Assembly (NCBI GenBank): GCA_900618425.1
Contig: UZAN01039713.1
Coordinates: 55,075 to 119,074, forward strand
DNA: 64,000 bases
Source of the DNA: Echinostoma caproni
Lineage: Eukaryota > Platyhelminthes > Trematoda > Plagiorchiida > Echinostomatidae
Reading direction: 5' to 3'
How positions within the stretch are numbered: position 1 is the stretch's first letter; each line of letters begins with the position of its first letter. A program made the position numbers and the translations under genes. A model generated the notes under the pieces. It did not search any database and was not told the origin of the DNA. It saw only the letters and a program-made list of their open reading frames with translations. Shown here piece by piece: positions 36,770-49,150 of this stretch.

Positions 36770-39700
36770 TCCCGATCAAAACCAAAAACATCGGTAACGA
36801 TAACGTCTTGCGGTGCAAAGCAAAGACTAACTAACTACTGAAATGTGCATACATGTAGCTTTGTATTGACTGAATATGATTATTTCGTTCAACTAACTCA
36901 TCTGGTACACCCGTTCAATTTGTTTTGAGGAATGCAAATTATGAGCAGTTTAAAGATGTGTTAAGCTCATATTCATGCAGTTTAGATTTGTATTATACAT
37001 GTCAAATACGTGGGCAAAATAGAAAACAAACTCCGTAATCGACAAAAGGAAGGTGTTTAGTGCAAACGTTTGGGTCCTAAGATTTGGTAATTAACAACTG
37101 CTAAAGCATCAACATGACTATTTATAGATATTTAGAATATAATCAGGGCGCGGTGTTCAAATTGGAGTATTTGGTTTCGCTGTTCGAAGTTTGTTCTTTC
37201 AAGTACGCGACAATAAAACTGGCCTCCCCAAACCAGGATTAGGCTGCTCCGGGACGAAAATGTGAGCATGCATTCAATGTTTTATCACGACGACAGACGA
37301 AGCATGAACGCTGTATCACGTGCAACCATCTCATGAAATTAAAAAGACAGTTTGTGATTTCATCTCGTGCGAGAGTCCGGAACGATTTGATCAGCACTCT
37401 CTCACTGCAAACTTACCAATGTGTTTTGGAAGAGATATTATCTTTGGGGTAGAAATTATGTGGTCTATGAAACAAATCAGTTTCGGAAAAATTACCACAG
37501 CAGCTATTCAATTTGATTCACTTTTTTATTCTGAAATTGATGAAAAAATACGTAAACTAGTAGAAAACAAGGCGTAATATCTTAGTGTTATATAATTAAA
37601 CAAGGAAGAACCAACAATAAACAGCAATGGAATTGAAGAAAAAATTAGAAGCAATAAAGTTCCGGGCATATTCTCACTCAAATAGTCTTAGCACACCTTT
37701 GGAATTGTATGCATTTTTAGCAAATCACATCATATCCAGGTCATTGTGCAAGGTATAGAGGGTTTATCGAAATGGTTCTGTTGGATACTGCAAGGTTTGG
37801 ATGTAGTTGTACCCCCGGGAACTAGTAACTGTGTCGTTGCATATGTTTCCGGACCGATAGCAGTGTGACGCATCAGTTAAGCCTATCCCATTCAGGTGTA
37901 ACAATCTGTGCCCGGAGGTGACCAAGCGTTTGACACGTTGCCCGAAACCGGTTCAGCATAGAGGCAGAGGTTTGTGGTCCTCTCATGGAGATCGTGAATG
38001 TCAGTGATTTGCACACGTATTTGTTTTTGTTTTTCACATCCCGCCGTTATTCAGGCACCTAGTGATCGACAGGACCGTTGGGCAGTTAAAGCAAAATAGT
38101 GGAGAAAGGTGTGGTTTCTAAAACGCTCAAACAAATGTGTTACTGAAATTGAAAGATAGTTATTTGTTATAAAACAGAGCATCAATCGGCTACAGCACTT
38201 TGGTGGTGTGACGTTTTTATTCAAAAAATGAATGTGTAGTATATTTCTACCATGAATTGCATTCGGTCAATAATTGACTCAGATGTGAATCCATCCATCG
38301 AATAGGTCTTTCGAGTACTGAAAATAAAATTTACAATGCAGCAGAATTGAATAATAATAATAATTATACCAATGATAATGTGCTGGTGTATGTGTTCCAA
38401 GCCTAATCCACTGCCGATTGCAATCGTTCTTTGAAACAAGACAGAGTATGATTGAAAATATATTCAATTACTTCATCTGCTTACTACTGTGTACATTTGA
38501 ACCTTGTTTCAGCCAAATAAAAACGTTTTTCGGGAGCAAATAGTCATTGGTAGACATCAGGACAAGCTGAATATTTATCTCCCATTATCCCTTACATTTA
38601 ATCTAGAAAGACAAATTATTTTCTGTTAACCAAAAGAAAACAGTTCATTGCAAAACGGCTCATTCTAAAGACAGGCTGTGTAATTCCATTTAATACGTGC
38701 GCACAACCTAGGCATATAGAGCTATGGTATATCACGATTCAAAGGTTCCATCAAGAACGCTTGAGAAATAATAAATAAATAATAAATGTCTAATGGAACT
38801 GGCGTTTTTGGTTGGAAAGTATCCTCGCAGGCTGGGAATCACATACCATCCGTTCTGCATTAATGTGGCTTCTTCCGATCTCTTTACAAAGAAATCGATA
38901 GATAGCAACAAAATATAACTGCTTTCTCGATAGTTCCTTCGACGGAACTTCTTAAATGTCTTGAATGTTTTCGTGATTATCTGATATTCGACAATAAGTG
39001 TCAAACGTATCAATAACCAACAACTCTGAATTGTTTCTTTTGGCGCCATTTCTCTATGTCTATTTTCAGAGGATGTCATTGTCTGCTCTATGTAAAATAT
39101 GAGGTTTGTTTCTGTCATTTTTGTCCGACCTCTTGCATGCTCAAAATCAAACTCACATCCAAAACTTTATTATACGAAATACTTACAAGCTTTTCACGCT
39201 TCTCCTGTCTCTTTGGGTACTTTCACAATTTAATCACATATAGGTGAAAAATGATATATCGCTCCAAGTATGGCGAGATAGCTTGATGTAGGATACAGTG
39301 TTACCTTTTTATTAGTAAGAGATATGATCGGATTTTAGAAAGCTTTTATTAGAAAGATTCAACGGTTTATTCACAGAAAATATAAAAGATCAAAGTTATG
39401 CACCAGCTCAAACACAAAATATTGACCCGGACATTATCACCGGTAGTTTCAGAAACGATGTCCTTTAAAGTAGGCGATAATGTGAGCAGCTGGCAGTATG
39501 GATGGCTTGGGGTTTCTGTTATGTGATGCTCAAAAATCAAGCTCCCTTGAATTTTAACATACTCTATTAGATGGTAATTTCTATAATTATGATCTCTACT
39601 CGCCGATGAAAGAATGGAATCTCTAGACCATTTTAGTGGCTATCCTTCGCGTATGTTCCATTCTCTGTTTATCCCGTTATGGTTACATATTTCAGGCACG

Positions 39701-40990
39701 GTTTGTCTGCTCTGTGCAGGCTAATAATATAAGTGGTAACAGTGCTGATTTCAAATGCACTAACGAAACTCACTCGATGGAAAGCTTTTGATACGCCCAG
39801 ATATTTCACTTCTTTCGCGATCCCTTCGCCCTCTGTTCTTATTCATTCATCTCGAAGAAAAATCCGTGCGTATATTACTTTAAAGCTCCGCATCTGCCCA
39901 AAAAAATGTTATTAATGATTGATTAATTGAACCATTTATAAATGCGAAACACTTCGACCAGATTGGCAACCGACTGTCATCATTCGAGATATCAAGTAAA
40001 CTAAAATGAATAGCCCCTTGTGAACTCTCGTGCATATCAGAGAAGCAAACGGTTTTCTCCAAATGCATAGCCACGCCTATTCTGCTGTGAGTGAAGGTCC
40101 CGGTTTGTGAATACATTGTGATATGGAGAATTCCCACTGTTCGCCATAAATTTTGGCCGCTCTGACGTTACCAAGTGATAGAACAGCAGTCAAACCGGTA
40201 AACCATTTAAGTTTGATGCTGCTGGCATCTGATTTTTCTTGTTTTGATTGCCTGCAGAGTATTCCCGGTTGGGCAGATAGAACAAAATTCATCATACTGT
40301 TACTTGGGGTGGACCATAAAAAGTTGACATTTTCATCCACTATTGATAGTCCCACGTTAGAGGTGCTTGGCTAGTGGTTTTTGATCCGCTATGATTTCTT
40401 TGATTGTAAAGTACAAATTCCGTAATACACGTTGCAACTTAACTTTAACGGAGTTGTTTCAGGAAATACAAAACAACATCAATCACATTGGACTCATTTG
40501 TGCCGTTCAGTGAGGTTATACGAGAATCATTTACCGAAGCAAAGTACTTCGTTGCTCTTTAACAAAGGAATACGTTTTGCTTGTTTGCAATTAGGAGACA
40601 TCAACGAGAACTCAGGTATAAGGAAGAGTAAATCACAGCCAGCAGTGAGCTTTATACTAGAACTGTTAAACATTATTTTGATCTACTACGTGGTATATTT
40701 TATTTAAGCGTTAGCGAGTTATACACAAGGTTTCAGTCAAAAATTGACCACCCTTACAATTCTGGTAAAACAAAGATGAAAAAGTGGAATGTGAAACGTA
40801 CACAAATATGAGCATTAGAAAGCTCAGAACGAACACTTTCCTTGTCGGTCAGTGTCCGGCAAGATAGGGTACCAAGGAGTTTCTGTATGCGGATATACGA
40901 GACGAGATACGTCTGTACTTGGAACGGGTGAAGGGGTGGGATTTGCAAGCACACAAGTCAGTGTGAAGAGAATAGGTGTAATCAGATAGG
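36770..40990. other. No recognisable gene
   Basis: AT-rich with short frames. A frame ending at 37,577 (85 codons) and another at 40,077-40,355 on the minus strand are moderately long but have no recognisable domain. Confidence 0.45.
38350..38364. repeat. (AAT)5 microsatellite
   Basis: Five AAT units, a simple trinucleotide repeat in AT-rich sequence. Confidence 0.9.
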
Positions 40991-40993
40991 ATA

Positions 40994-41670
40994 NNNNNNN
41001 NNNNNNNNNNNNNNNNNNNNNNNNNNNNNNNNNNNNNNNNNNNNNNNNNNNNNNNNNNNNNNNNNNNNNNNNNNNNNNNNNNNNNNNNNNNNNNNNNNNN
41101 NNNNNNNNNNNNNNNNNNNNNNNNNNNNNNNNNNNNNNNNNNNNNNNNNNNNNNNNNNNNNNNNNNNNNNNNNNNNNNNNNNNNNNNNNNNNNNNNNNNN
41201 NNNNNNNNNNNNNNNNNNNNNNNNNNNNNNNNNNNNNNNNNNNNNNNNNNNNNNNNNNNNNNNNNNNNNNNNNNNNNNNNNNNNNNNNNNNNNNNNNNNN
41301 NNNNNNNNNNNNNNNNNNNNNNNNNNNNNNNNNNNNNNNNNNNNNNNNNNNNNNNNNNNNNNNNNNNNNNNNNNNNNNNNNNNNNNNNNNNNNNNNNNNN
41401 NNNNNNNNNNNNNNNNNNNNNNNNNNNNNNNNNNNNNNNNNNNNNNNNNNNNNNNNNNNNNNNNNNNNNNNNNNNNNNNNNNNNNNNNNNNNNNNNNNNN
41501 NNNNNNNNNNNNNNNNNNNNNNNNNNNNNNNNNNNNNNNNNNNNNNNNNNNNNNNNNNNNNNNNNNNNNNNNNNNNNNNNNNNNNNNNNNNNNNNNNNNN
41601 NNNNNNNNNNNNNNNNNNNNNNNNNNNNNNNNNNNNNNNNNNNNNNNNNNNNNNNNNNNNNNNNNNNNNN
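40994..41670. other. Assembly gap (677 N)
   Basis: A block of undetermined bases of estimated size. Frames running through it are artefacts. A further single N is at 42,078. Confidence 0.99.
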
Positions 41671-41893
41671 AGCAACTTGGAAACAGCCTTCAGTAAACCA
41701 GGGGAAATTACAGAGAAGCCCTACAGGTGTATAGGGAGGACATATTGTTGAACGAAAACGTTTATCACCGACGAGTTAGAACAGAAGTGGCGCAGTCTTC
41801 TTACCTGAAAAGAAAGACTTTTCAACTTGTGAGCCATATTTTGGGCATGTAAGAGCCAGCGAAGGTAACTTCAAGTGTGACGACTAAGTTCTT

Positions 41894-42556
41894 TGTTGGG
41901 ACAAAGATCAACGTCATTTGTTCCACGATAAGTCCGGCAGCACACTTGCTGATTTAATGAGCAAAATCAAACAATTTCACAACACATTCGACCCAAGTTG
42001 CGTCATCTCGGATCAACCCTAATTTCGCGGCGGTAAATCAATAATATTGCGTCGTACGGCAATATTCACTCTCCCCGNCTCTCCCCGTTCGTCCGATCCG
42101 CCGCCTATGGCCGTTTGAACATTGCTCACTGTGCATTTCATTGGTACATTCTTTTTCCTGCATGACTCAATATTATTTTCAGTCATATATAAGCAGCAGA
42201 GTGAAATTGTAAATTTACTTGTGACGCACGACCCGTGACTTGTGATTTGTGCTCAACGCCATTAAAAATCCCGTGCTGTTGAAGCCATGTTTTCTCGCTC
42301 GCTTATTTTGGGAGGCCTGAGAGATCGATAGCCAACCGCGCATTCTGTGTTTCACCTTGGTGGCTTCCGCTCCTGGAACTATCATCCACTCACGGACTTA
42401 GTGTTAGTCCACTGTTCTCGTTTTGCGTGTGCTACTATTGTTAGTGTGCTATATCTTGTTCTTTGCACTTATGGTATTCTCCTGTGATAGTGTTGCGCGA
42501 CCTAATAGTAGCCAACGGATATACGCGGAGCAAAACATAACAAATTGGTGACATAA
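41894..42556 (+). mobile_element. Candidate solo LTR of a gypsy-like retroelement with primer-binding-like site
   Basis: A TATATAAGC promoter-like motif (about 42,186-42,194), a possible ATTAAA polyadenylation signal (42,261-42,266) and an end ...ATAACA at 42,542 are followed at once by AATTGGTGAC, resembling the start of a tRNA primer-binding site after a 5' LTR. A possible 5' end TGTTGGG lies at 41,894, giving TGTT...AACA termini, but this choice is arbitrary. The segment is more GC-rich than its surroundings. No gag-pol sequence follows; element E4 begins within 100 bases. No second LTR was found. Confidence 0.3.
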
Positions 42557-42613
42557 CATACTTCACACGGCTGACCCTGGTCATCGGTCTTCCGTGACTC
42601 TGGACGTTATCGA

Positions 42614-42623
42614 GGGGGGGGGG
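42614..42623. repeat. G10 homopolymer at the 3' side of E4
   Basis: A run of ten G (C on the element's coding strand) just beyond the E4 coding remnant. Confidence 0.9.
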
Positions 42624-42635
42624 ATGGGGTACGGT

Positions 42636-43595
42636 TTAGATTAAAAATACGTTCAACGCATTTTTCCGGATTAAGATTAGGATCGGAAAAAGCAGAATAT
42701 GAAACGATGTGGGATAGGTTTGTGTTATATTCAACCAGTTCTGATTGCATAGATACGAAAATAGAAATGGCGATATCAGCAGCATTCTTAAAATGTCGAA
42801 CCGGGGGAGTAACAGGTAAGTCACTGCTATAAGTCGAAAAAGGATAGGCTGATAGGATAGCACCTTGAAGTACACCCGAGCTAACGAGTGATGCGGTTGA
42901 CTGTCTTCTTCCAAATTTAACATACTGATATCTTTGCCGAGAGAAATCAGCAAATCATTTAAGAACAGAAGCAGGACAGAAAAGATTGGAGCTTTTTAAG
43001 TAAAAGAGGACGGGGCACCGAGTCGAAATCGTAAGAATAGTTCAGAAATACACAATGCACATATTTGGCTTTCTCGTTAAGGGACTTACAGATGAAATGA
43101 ACTAGAGAAGAAACGGCATCTAATGTAGAGCGGTTATGTTTGTATGCAAACTGATAAATGTCATCGGGGGTGGTAAGCGATAACTGAAAACGATGTGGAA
43201 CTGATCGCTCCATCAATTTCAAACCAATGGAAGAGAGAGCAATTGATCTGAAAAGCTTCGCTACTGGGGCCTTTGGTGTTCCTTTGGGTATGGGAGCAAT
43301 CCTCACTGGGTGCCAGCAGTCAGGAATAGTTCGGAGTTCGAGTGAAAGATTAGCTATGTGTGCAAAAGTCTGAGACAGTAGCAAAGCACCGTGTTCTCAG
43401 AAGGGTGGGACTTAAGTTGTCTGGATCAGGTGCGGTCGACCCCTCGAGAGAACACGTGTTTATACATCTCACTAGAGTTGATAGGATCAAACGAAGGTTG
43501 GATGTTTGACGAACATAAGTGGGGTATGTGTCGGGCGAAGAATGAACAAACGCAGCATTCAGTTTTTCAATATCAATAAAGTCACTAAAAATCAC
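42636..43595 (-). pseudogene. E4 reverse transcriptase remnant
   Basis: Blocks visible: APDPDNLSPTLL (the KA.GPD.L.P.LLK motif), TIPDCWHPVRIAPIPKG, RSIALSSIGLKLMER, QFAYKHNRSTLDAV, and the palm motif as FLNYSYDFDSVPR, in which the expected first catalytic aspartate is asparagine. A frameshift leads to SGVLQGAILSAYPFSTY (about 42,880-42,830), then FKNAADIAISI in place of KYADDLAISI. NPEKC marks the thumb near 42,665. Both catalytic sites are damaged. Motif wording is close to E5, suggesting one CR1 family. Confidence 0.88.
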
Positions 43596-43607
43596 TTTCT
43601 TCTGCTT

Positions 43608-44894
43608 TCAGAGTAGATTGCTTCCAGGCCACATGGATTTGCAGTTCATCGTCCCAAAAATCTGGCTAGCATAAAGGGTGTCCAACCGTCTTATTGCCAT
43701 CCTAATCAGAAACGATAATCGTTGCATTTCGGCCCTCCTGCCACATTTATATGCACGTTCCTTTTCACGGCGAAGATGTTTAAGAAGAAGTGTTGATATT
43801 CTGCCCTGCTGAAGGAACAAAGTTATCAGAGGACAGCAGATATCGTAAACACGGTTTAACACTTCCATTGGAAATGTCATACAGGACAAATAGGTTATGT
43901 TTAATGGAAAACCGTCGGTAACTACCCTAAGAGACTATCAAAGCAAGGTGACATTGTCTGGGGAAAGATCTCACTGAAGGAACATGATGTGTTTGGGTCG
44001 AGTAAAAGAAAATATCTTCAGTGTGACTATATCTTAGGTCTGAGCAGGATCAGGTGGTGGTCACTGGTACCTAAAGAGAAGAACTGTTTGATGGAAAAGG
44101 TGTCAGCTAAGGTTGTGATTATGTGGTCTAGAGTAGAGGTTACTCTAGTTGGTTCAATAATCAGGTCACTGAGGTTTGGACACAATAAAAGGTGCAGGGG
44201 ACGTGGTTGAAGTCACCAGCTATTAGGTGCAAGCTGTCAGTAGATATGGAGCAATAACCGGTAGGAAAGTATCATAGATTGTGCCAATGTCTGAGAATCT
44301 ACACTGGGGTGCAATGTATAAATTAGTGATGGTGATAAATTGAAAGCGGGAGAATTTGGGGTGTCAGACGACAATCAAGCAATCAACGCCACTCTGTGAA
44401 AAGTTAAAAAGTACTTCAAACTTACCTCATCATTTGAAATTGATGTAAGTAATTCCACCGCCTCCTAACCTCTTCCTACAGCGTTGTCTATCCTGTTTGA
44501 AGCAAACAAAATTCTCCAGTTGGACCACGGAATCGTCCAAATCCTCATTAAGCCATGACTCCTGAAGACACAAGACACATGAGGTGCAAAATTCCTTTCG
44601 CTGGAGCAGGTAGCACAAGTTCGAAAGCTTTCCAAACAGAGAAAGGACATTGTAACTCACAATGGTAGGTACAGTCATCTTGCTGAGATTAGTTCGACCA
44701 AGGGCAGTTTGCCAAAGGGCAGGAATTCTGCTTCTACTTTTGCAGTATTTGTGCGCTTGACTAGCAACTGGCACTCCAAAAATGACAGTAGGGTTTTGCA
44801 TAACAGCATCCTTTATTTTTGACATTAATTCATTTGTGTATGCTGTTAAAGCACGCATATTTAGCAATTTGGATAGATAAATTCTAGAAACCAA
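43608..44894 (-). pseudogene. E4 AP-like endonuclease and linker remnant
   Basis: The first piece (44,683 leftwards) reads VSYNVLSLFGKLSNLCYLL and VLCLQESWLNEDLDDSV, the N-terminal NVRSL and QESWL motifs with the catalytic glutamate intact, then FKQDRQRCRKRLGGGGI. A second piece has NLYIAPQCRFSDI and HLIAGDFNHVP (about 44,225-44,200), the central GDFN motif intact. The third frame (43,889-43,608) is a basic linker (LLLKHLRREKERAYKCGRR) typical of the region between endonuclease and RT. The SDH motif was not found. Confidence 0.85.
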
Positions 44895-44899
44895 CGGTG

Positions 44900-46235
44900 G
44901 CGAGAAATTTTAGCGCAACCGTTCAAGGGGTGAGCAAAATTGACTGAGCCAACTTGACGTCCATTACTGAGAAGTAAGAGTGATAAAGTCATTATGGTTG
45001 TCCTTTGTATTTTAATCCCCTATAAGTACTTACTTGAAAATTACGTGAACTTTCATCCATCGGGCTCAAAAAGATGAAAAACATCCGGAAATGAGAATTA
45101 TTAAAAATTTGTTAAATGGTGATGACTCGGTGCTATGCTTACCAAGGAAGCAAACTCCGAATTTTGAACTAAGTAGCCGTCAAATTTGACATCACCATTA
45201 ATCACAAATTTCACTCTGTACTAACGATCAGGTACTGACAAGCTTATGCGTGATCTGTGTCGTGCACATTGTATCCTTCAAAACCCTGGAATTTCATATC
45301 AAATTATGAATTACACACAATCTACTATTTTTAAATACAAATGTAGATTTACGGATAAAACACGGAAAAACTCAAAACAATTGATGCAATTTCTTTCTAA
45401 TCAGCGGTGCAAAAAATGTTGTTAAGATGTGAGAGGCAGGCGGGCATTCTTTTTCTGATGTTGCATCACTATCTTCACTCCCTAGAGCAGATCATTTCTG
45501 AGGGAGCGGTTGATCGGACACTTTCATGTTTTTCTGCTATTCCAGTCACAGGTAACCATTCTGTGAAGAGTAAACATCTCATTCATCCACGTCTTCTAAC
45601 GCAGTTTAAATGCGTGTGCTGAACCCCCACACCCTAGTGTCGCTAGTGTTCCACTTCGATACGTGTTTGTGGGGCCTCCAGTTCACATTCTGGGTGTTAT
45701 GCTTATAAATGTGTGAAAATAAGTGGCTGCTGAAACAATGTAACCGGATAAACACTTATACACAATAAACGCGTTAAACGCCCTTAGGGTACAGCAATCT
45801 TAAAGTTTGTGGGAGTAGCATGGTATCTATTCAAACTATTAAGGTATTCTAGCTTTAATCAAAAGACCGGGCTTCCCCGAAAGAAATAGCTAACATTGTT
45901 AAAGTAATTTGCTGTCGAATAACTAAACTGAATCTTTCTTACTCAACACTGAATGCAATCTTGAATGAGAGGATGAAAGCGGGCGTGAACTCAATAGGAT
46001 CTCAACTAAACCTGAAAGCTGATCAGTTACAATCCTATTTCACTTGGAATGAAAATACGACATGTGATACCTCGTAGTTTATTGAATTGTTCGCCAGGAC
46101 ATAACTTAGTATACTATTAATCACCGCAAATTTGGAACAGGTCATTTTGCAGCTGAGCAATCCAGCTTTTGGATGCGGAAATCACGTTCCATTGTAGTAT
46201 GTTTCGATCAGGGAGAAGACTCAATGGATTCGATT
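44900..46235. other. No recognisable gene
   Basis: Spacer between E4 and E5. The part next to 44,900 may hold E4 5' sequence. A 71-codon frame at 45,407-45,622 has no motif. Confidence 0.4.
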
Positions 46236-46239
46236 ATGT

Positions 46240-47472
46240 GACGGACTACCGTAATTTCTGTTTTAACCAATGTTGCCCACTAGAAACGGTCTTTATACCT
46301 AAAGACAGATATTCATCACCGCTACTCAAGCAGGCGGAAAGAACAAGCCTATAAAAGAAGGACAAAGAATTCATGTCAAGTGGCTAACAATTTCGATCAA
46401 AGTGGGAATAAATTGGTTGATGAAATTGTGCATCGACACCATCCTGGGAAACTATTGTTGTCGTGACATATGGAGCGTTACAAAACGAGTGTATGGCAGT
46501 AGCAATAAACACAAAAACGGAAACTGTCGACGTTGAAAGACTATACTCTGAGTCAAGTCCAGTTTCACGGTGCACTGCCCTGCCAGACTTGGCCAGCTCT
46601 ATGCCGACACCAACTATCGAACCCGCCACAGTCCTGAAACAGCTACTGAAAACTAAGTTGAATAAAGCATCTGGCCCGGATGAACTATCACCCGTAGTAC
46701 TCATTGTATGTGCGGGCACCCCTTCAACCCCATTGTCAAAAATAGTCAATGACTATCTGATAAGCGGAAAAATCCCTGATATTTCGAGACCGGCCAAGAT
46801 AACTTGCGTTCCAAAAAGAAGGAAACTGGGAAGTGTCGTCCCATCGCCTACACGTCAGTCATGCTCAAATTACTTGAGAGATGCTTATTACCGTGGGTTG
46901 CCTGTGAGTGTGACGAAGAAGACATATATAAATTTGCATATCGCTTTTCGCGCTCAACACTTGATGCCGTTGCACACCTTGCTCATTCAATAATTTCAGC
47001 ACTAGATATAAAAGTAAGTCCGTAAGAATGCTGTTCTTAGACTTCAAAAACGCTTTCGGCAGTCTTCATTGTTCAGTGATGCTCACCGTGATTACCGAAA
47101 GTGATGTTAATCTAAACGTTAACAGATCGATCTGCGATTATTTCACAAACAGAAGGCAGTTTACGTGCTTTAACGGCGGAAAGTTCTCCACCCGCTCAGT
47201 TTCTTCTGGTATTCTGCAAGGTGTATTCTTTTCACCATTCTTCTTTTCAATGTATGTCAAACAATTTCCCATTCCTCCTGCATTCATTGGCGGTAAATAC
47301 GCAGACAAAATCTCCGCAGAATTGCGCAAATGTTCGATTCATTGGTGAACAGAATCTACGGCTTTCAGCTTCATTATGTAATGTTTTAATCACTTTGAAT
47401 CCACAAATATGGTGTAAATGCTGACAATCCACCCACCCGGGTGTAAAAGGCTACTACTGACTTGACTTGACT
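46240..47472 (+). mobile_element. E5: 5'-truncated CR1-like element with TGACT tail
   Basis: Plus-strand fragment containing the end of the linker (FIPKDRYSSPLLKQAERT, about 46,290) and most of the RT, then 3' sequence ending in three TGACT units (47,458-47,472), the short microsatellite type of terminus seen in CR1 elements. The thumb and C-terminal region between 47,345 and 47,430 are mostly missing. It is opposite in orientation to E4 and E6. The 5' limit is approximate. Confidence 0.82.
46463..47345 (+). pseudogene. E5 reverse transcriptase remnant
   Basis: The first frame (to 46,993) shows PATVLKQLLKTKLNKASGPD, LSKIVNDYLISGKIPDISRP and AKITCVPK; after a frameshift GKCRPIAYTSVMLKLLERC and IYKFAYRFSRSTLDAVAHL follow. 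A further shift at about 47,028 gives FLDFKNAFGSLHCSV with the palm aspartate intact, FTNRRQFTCFNGG, SSGILQGVFFSPFFFSMY and GGKYADK, in which the last aspartate of YADD is lysine. Three frames are used for one protein, so it is a pseudogene. Confidence 0.87.
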
Positions 47473-47509
47473 GGAATATCGGTTGAAAACACAGCAACAC
47501 TATTAGAAT

Positions 47510-47734
47510 ATGAAATCGTTAAAATACGAAATGATAATGTTACGTGTGGGTGCTATTTTAGTCTTCGTTCTCAGTGTCTTATATCACTGTGCTGGGCGTC
47601 ACGCAGCCTGTAAAAGGGAAGGGGACAAGGTGCTTGTCAATTGCAGTTTGACATTCGATTACTGGACGTCAGTTAGTTTCGGTGTCACACTACACTGTGA
47701 GATTTCAACGGCTTATAGCGTTATGCGTTTATTT
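47510..47734 (+). CDS. Candidate first exon of a secreted protein (unrecognised)
   Basis: An ATG at 47,510 opens 75 codons ending exactly at a strong splice-donor-like GTAAGT (47,735-47,740), phase 0; without splicing the frame stops at 47,768. A second and third methionine lie at codons 8 and 10. The segment from codon 10, MLRVGAILVFVLSVLYHCAG, looks like a signal peptide with a possible cleavage after AGRHA. The rest has four cysteines in about 50 residues. No family is recognised and no downstream exon was found. It starts only 38 bases after the E5 tail, so it could be chance. Confidence 0.25.
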
Positions 47735-47740
47735 GTAAGT

Positions 47741-49055
47741 TGCAGGGGTGGGCAACACTCCCAAAGGTAGCAATGTGCATCGACATAGATCATTGTTCCA
47801 GTTTAAATCATACTTGAAGGAAAATATTCAACTTGAACCAATAACTGTTTATTAGGAAAAAGGTTATCAATAAAGGTGAAAAACTGTCACTTTTGAGGTG
47901 TTACTCTTAGGGCAGGTGACCTTTGAAGTGTTCCGTTCAAGTTTGATTTTTAATGTTCGCTGATATATTTTCCAAGGTAGAGTAATTTACAAAATTATTC
48001 CACAGCCATGTTAGCGATGACAATATATATATATATATGTTTGGGAGGAAACCTCGCCTGATATGAATTTGGTGTTTAGCCTTCCGAGACATTTGACGCT
48101 TCACACTACATCGTATGAACAATGCAGCCATCCAAAGTCCTCAAGTTATAAACATTTTAAATAATATGTGCGACAATATTATCAAATGCTCTGAGTCAAT
48201 AATCTGTTGGTATATCAGTGCACTAAGAATCAACAATGGCTTCATTTGAACAGGCAATAAACCATTTGACTCAGCACAGCCGCTCTCAGAATTTCATCAA
48301 TCCATTTTGTTCATGGGAAAATTACCTTACAAGATGTACCAATTTAAATATAAAGCGTTCAATGTAATCCGTTCACTGTTAATTTAAATGAATATGATTT
48401 GGAGGCTGCGCTGCTACTGACCTCAGACAGAAATGCTCAGAGAACGTTGAAAATTTCGTAACAAGATCATATTGTATCACCAATCGCTAATTTGGCTTTG
48501 TCGACTGATGCCGAGACTACCGTAGTTCTTATCTGCCCGTGGTTTTAACCAGACATCAATGATTGCTTTATCTGCGAGAAAAGTGATATCGATTAGAGAG
48601 CTATCTCGCAAGTGGTGAATACCATTATTGAGATTTATCAGCTAGACTGTGATTCTGATCCTGGTCACCAAGAAAGACGATAACTACGATGACTGGATGT
48701 TGGATTGTGCAAGCCAATGGGAAAAATGTGTCGTATACATTCATTTCGAATGGAAGTAATTATATTGTTCAGTTACCAGTTTGGTCACCGGAAACGAACA
48801 AAGAATAGTACTCGATCCCCATTAAAACTCCCTAGACCAGGAAATGTCCAGCAGACTAAAATACTGAAACTGGGAATAGAATAAATAATAAGTTGTACTA
48901 TGATTCCAGCAAGCGTTCATCTTCCATGTATGTCGATAAAAAGCATTATATATGACTAGGTAAAACTATTTTGAAATAACACTTTGTTCGAAAAGTGTGA
49001 CGCATTATGACAAGACAAAAATGACAGTCAAAAAATATGTTCACATACCATAGCA
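47741..49055. other. No recognisable gene
   Basis: AT-rich spacer containing an (AT)8 microsatellite. No acceptor-linked exon that continues the 47,510 frame could be identified. Confidence 0.4.
48023..48038. repeat. (AT)8 microsatellite
   Basis: Eight AT dinucleotides. Confidence 0.9.
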
Positions 49056-49059
49056 ACAG

Positions 49060-49150
49060 AAAACAGTGGCTGTGCTTCACAAGCACTGATGATGACACCT
49101 CGACTGGTGACGAAACGTTTGCAAACAAATTTCCAAGCTTGGCGTACAGG
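49060..49150 (+). repeat. Hammerhead-like retroelement terminus (Penelope-like candidate)
   Basis: CTGATGA (49,086-49,092) is followed by an imperfect hairpin GACACC/GGTGAC with loop TCGACT, then GAAAC (49,112-49,116), the two conserved core segments of a hammerhead in the right order and distance, with one extra T. CAAGC before the core can pair with GCTTG after it. However the GTTTGCAAAC palindrome and the segment after it do not give a normal stem III and cleavage site. Penelope-like elements are known to carry hammerhead motifs in their terminal repeats; that assignment is inference. Confidence 0.3.

Larger units (their letters stand above)
42636..44894 (-). mobile_element. E4: degenerate CR1-like non-LTR retrotransposon
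   Basis: A nearly complete ORF2 order on the minus strand: endonuclease (44,770-44,000), basic linker (43,889-43,608), RT fingers (43,595-43,350), palm (43,384-42,959) and GVLQGAILS to thumb (42,953-42,636). Frame changes fall at almost every module boundary. Spacing is close to that of an intact CR1 ORF2, so large deletions are few. No ORF1 was recognised upstream of 44,894. The 3' end abuts the G10 run. Confidence 0.88.

Noticed and set aside
37320..37577. 85-codon frame with protein-like composition
   Set aside because: No ATG at its start, no motif, no splice sites I can defend.
40824..41675. 283-codon minus-strand frame
   Set aside because: Artefact of reading through the 677-base N gap.
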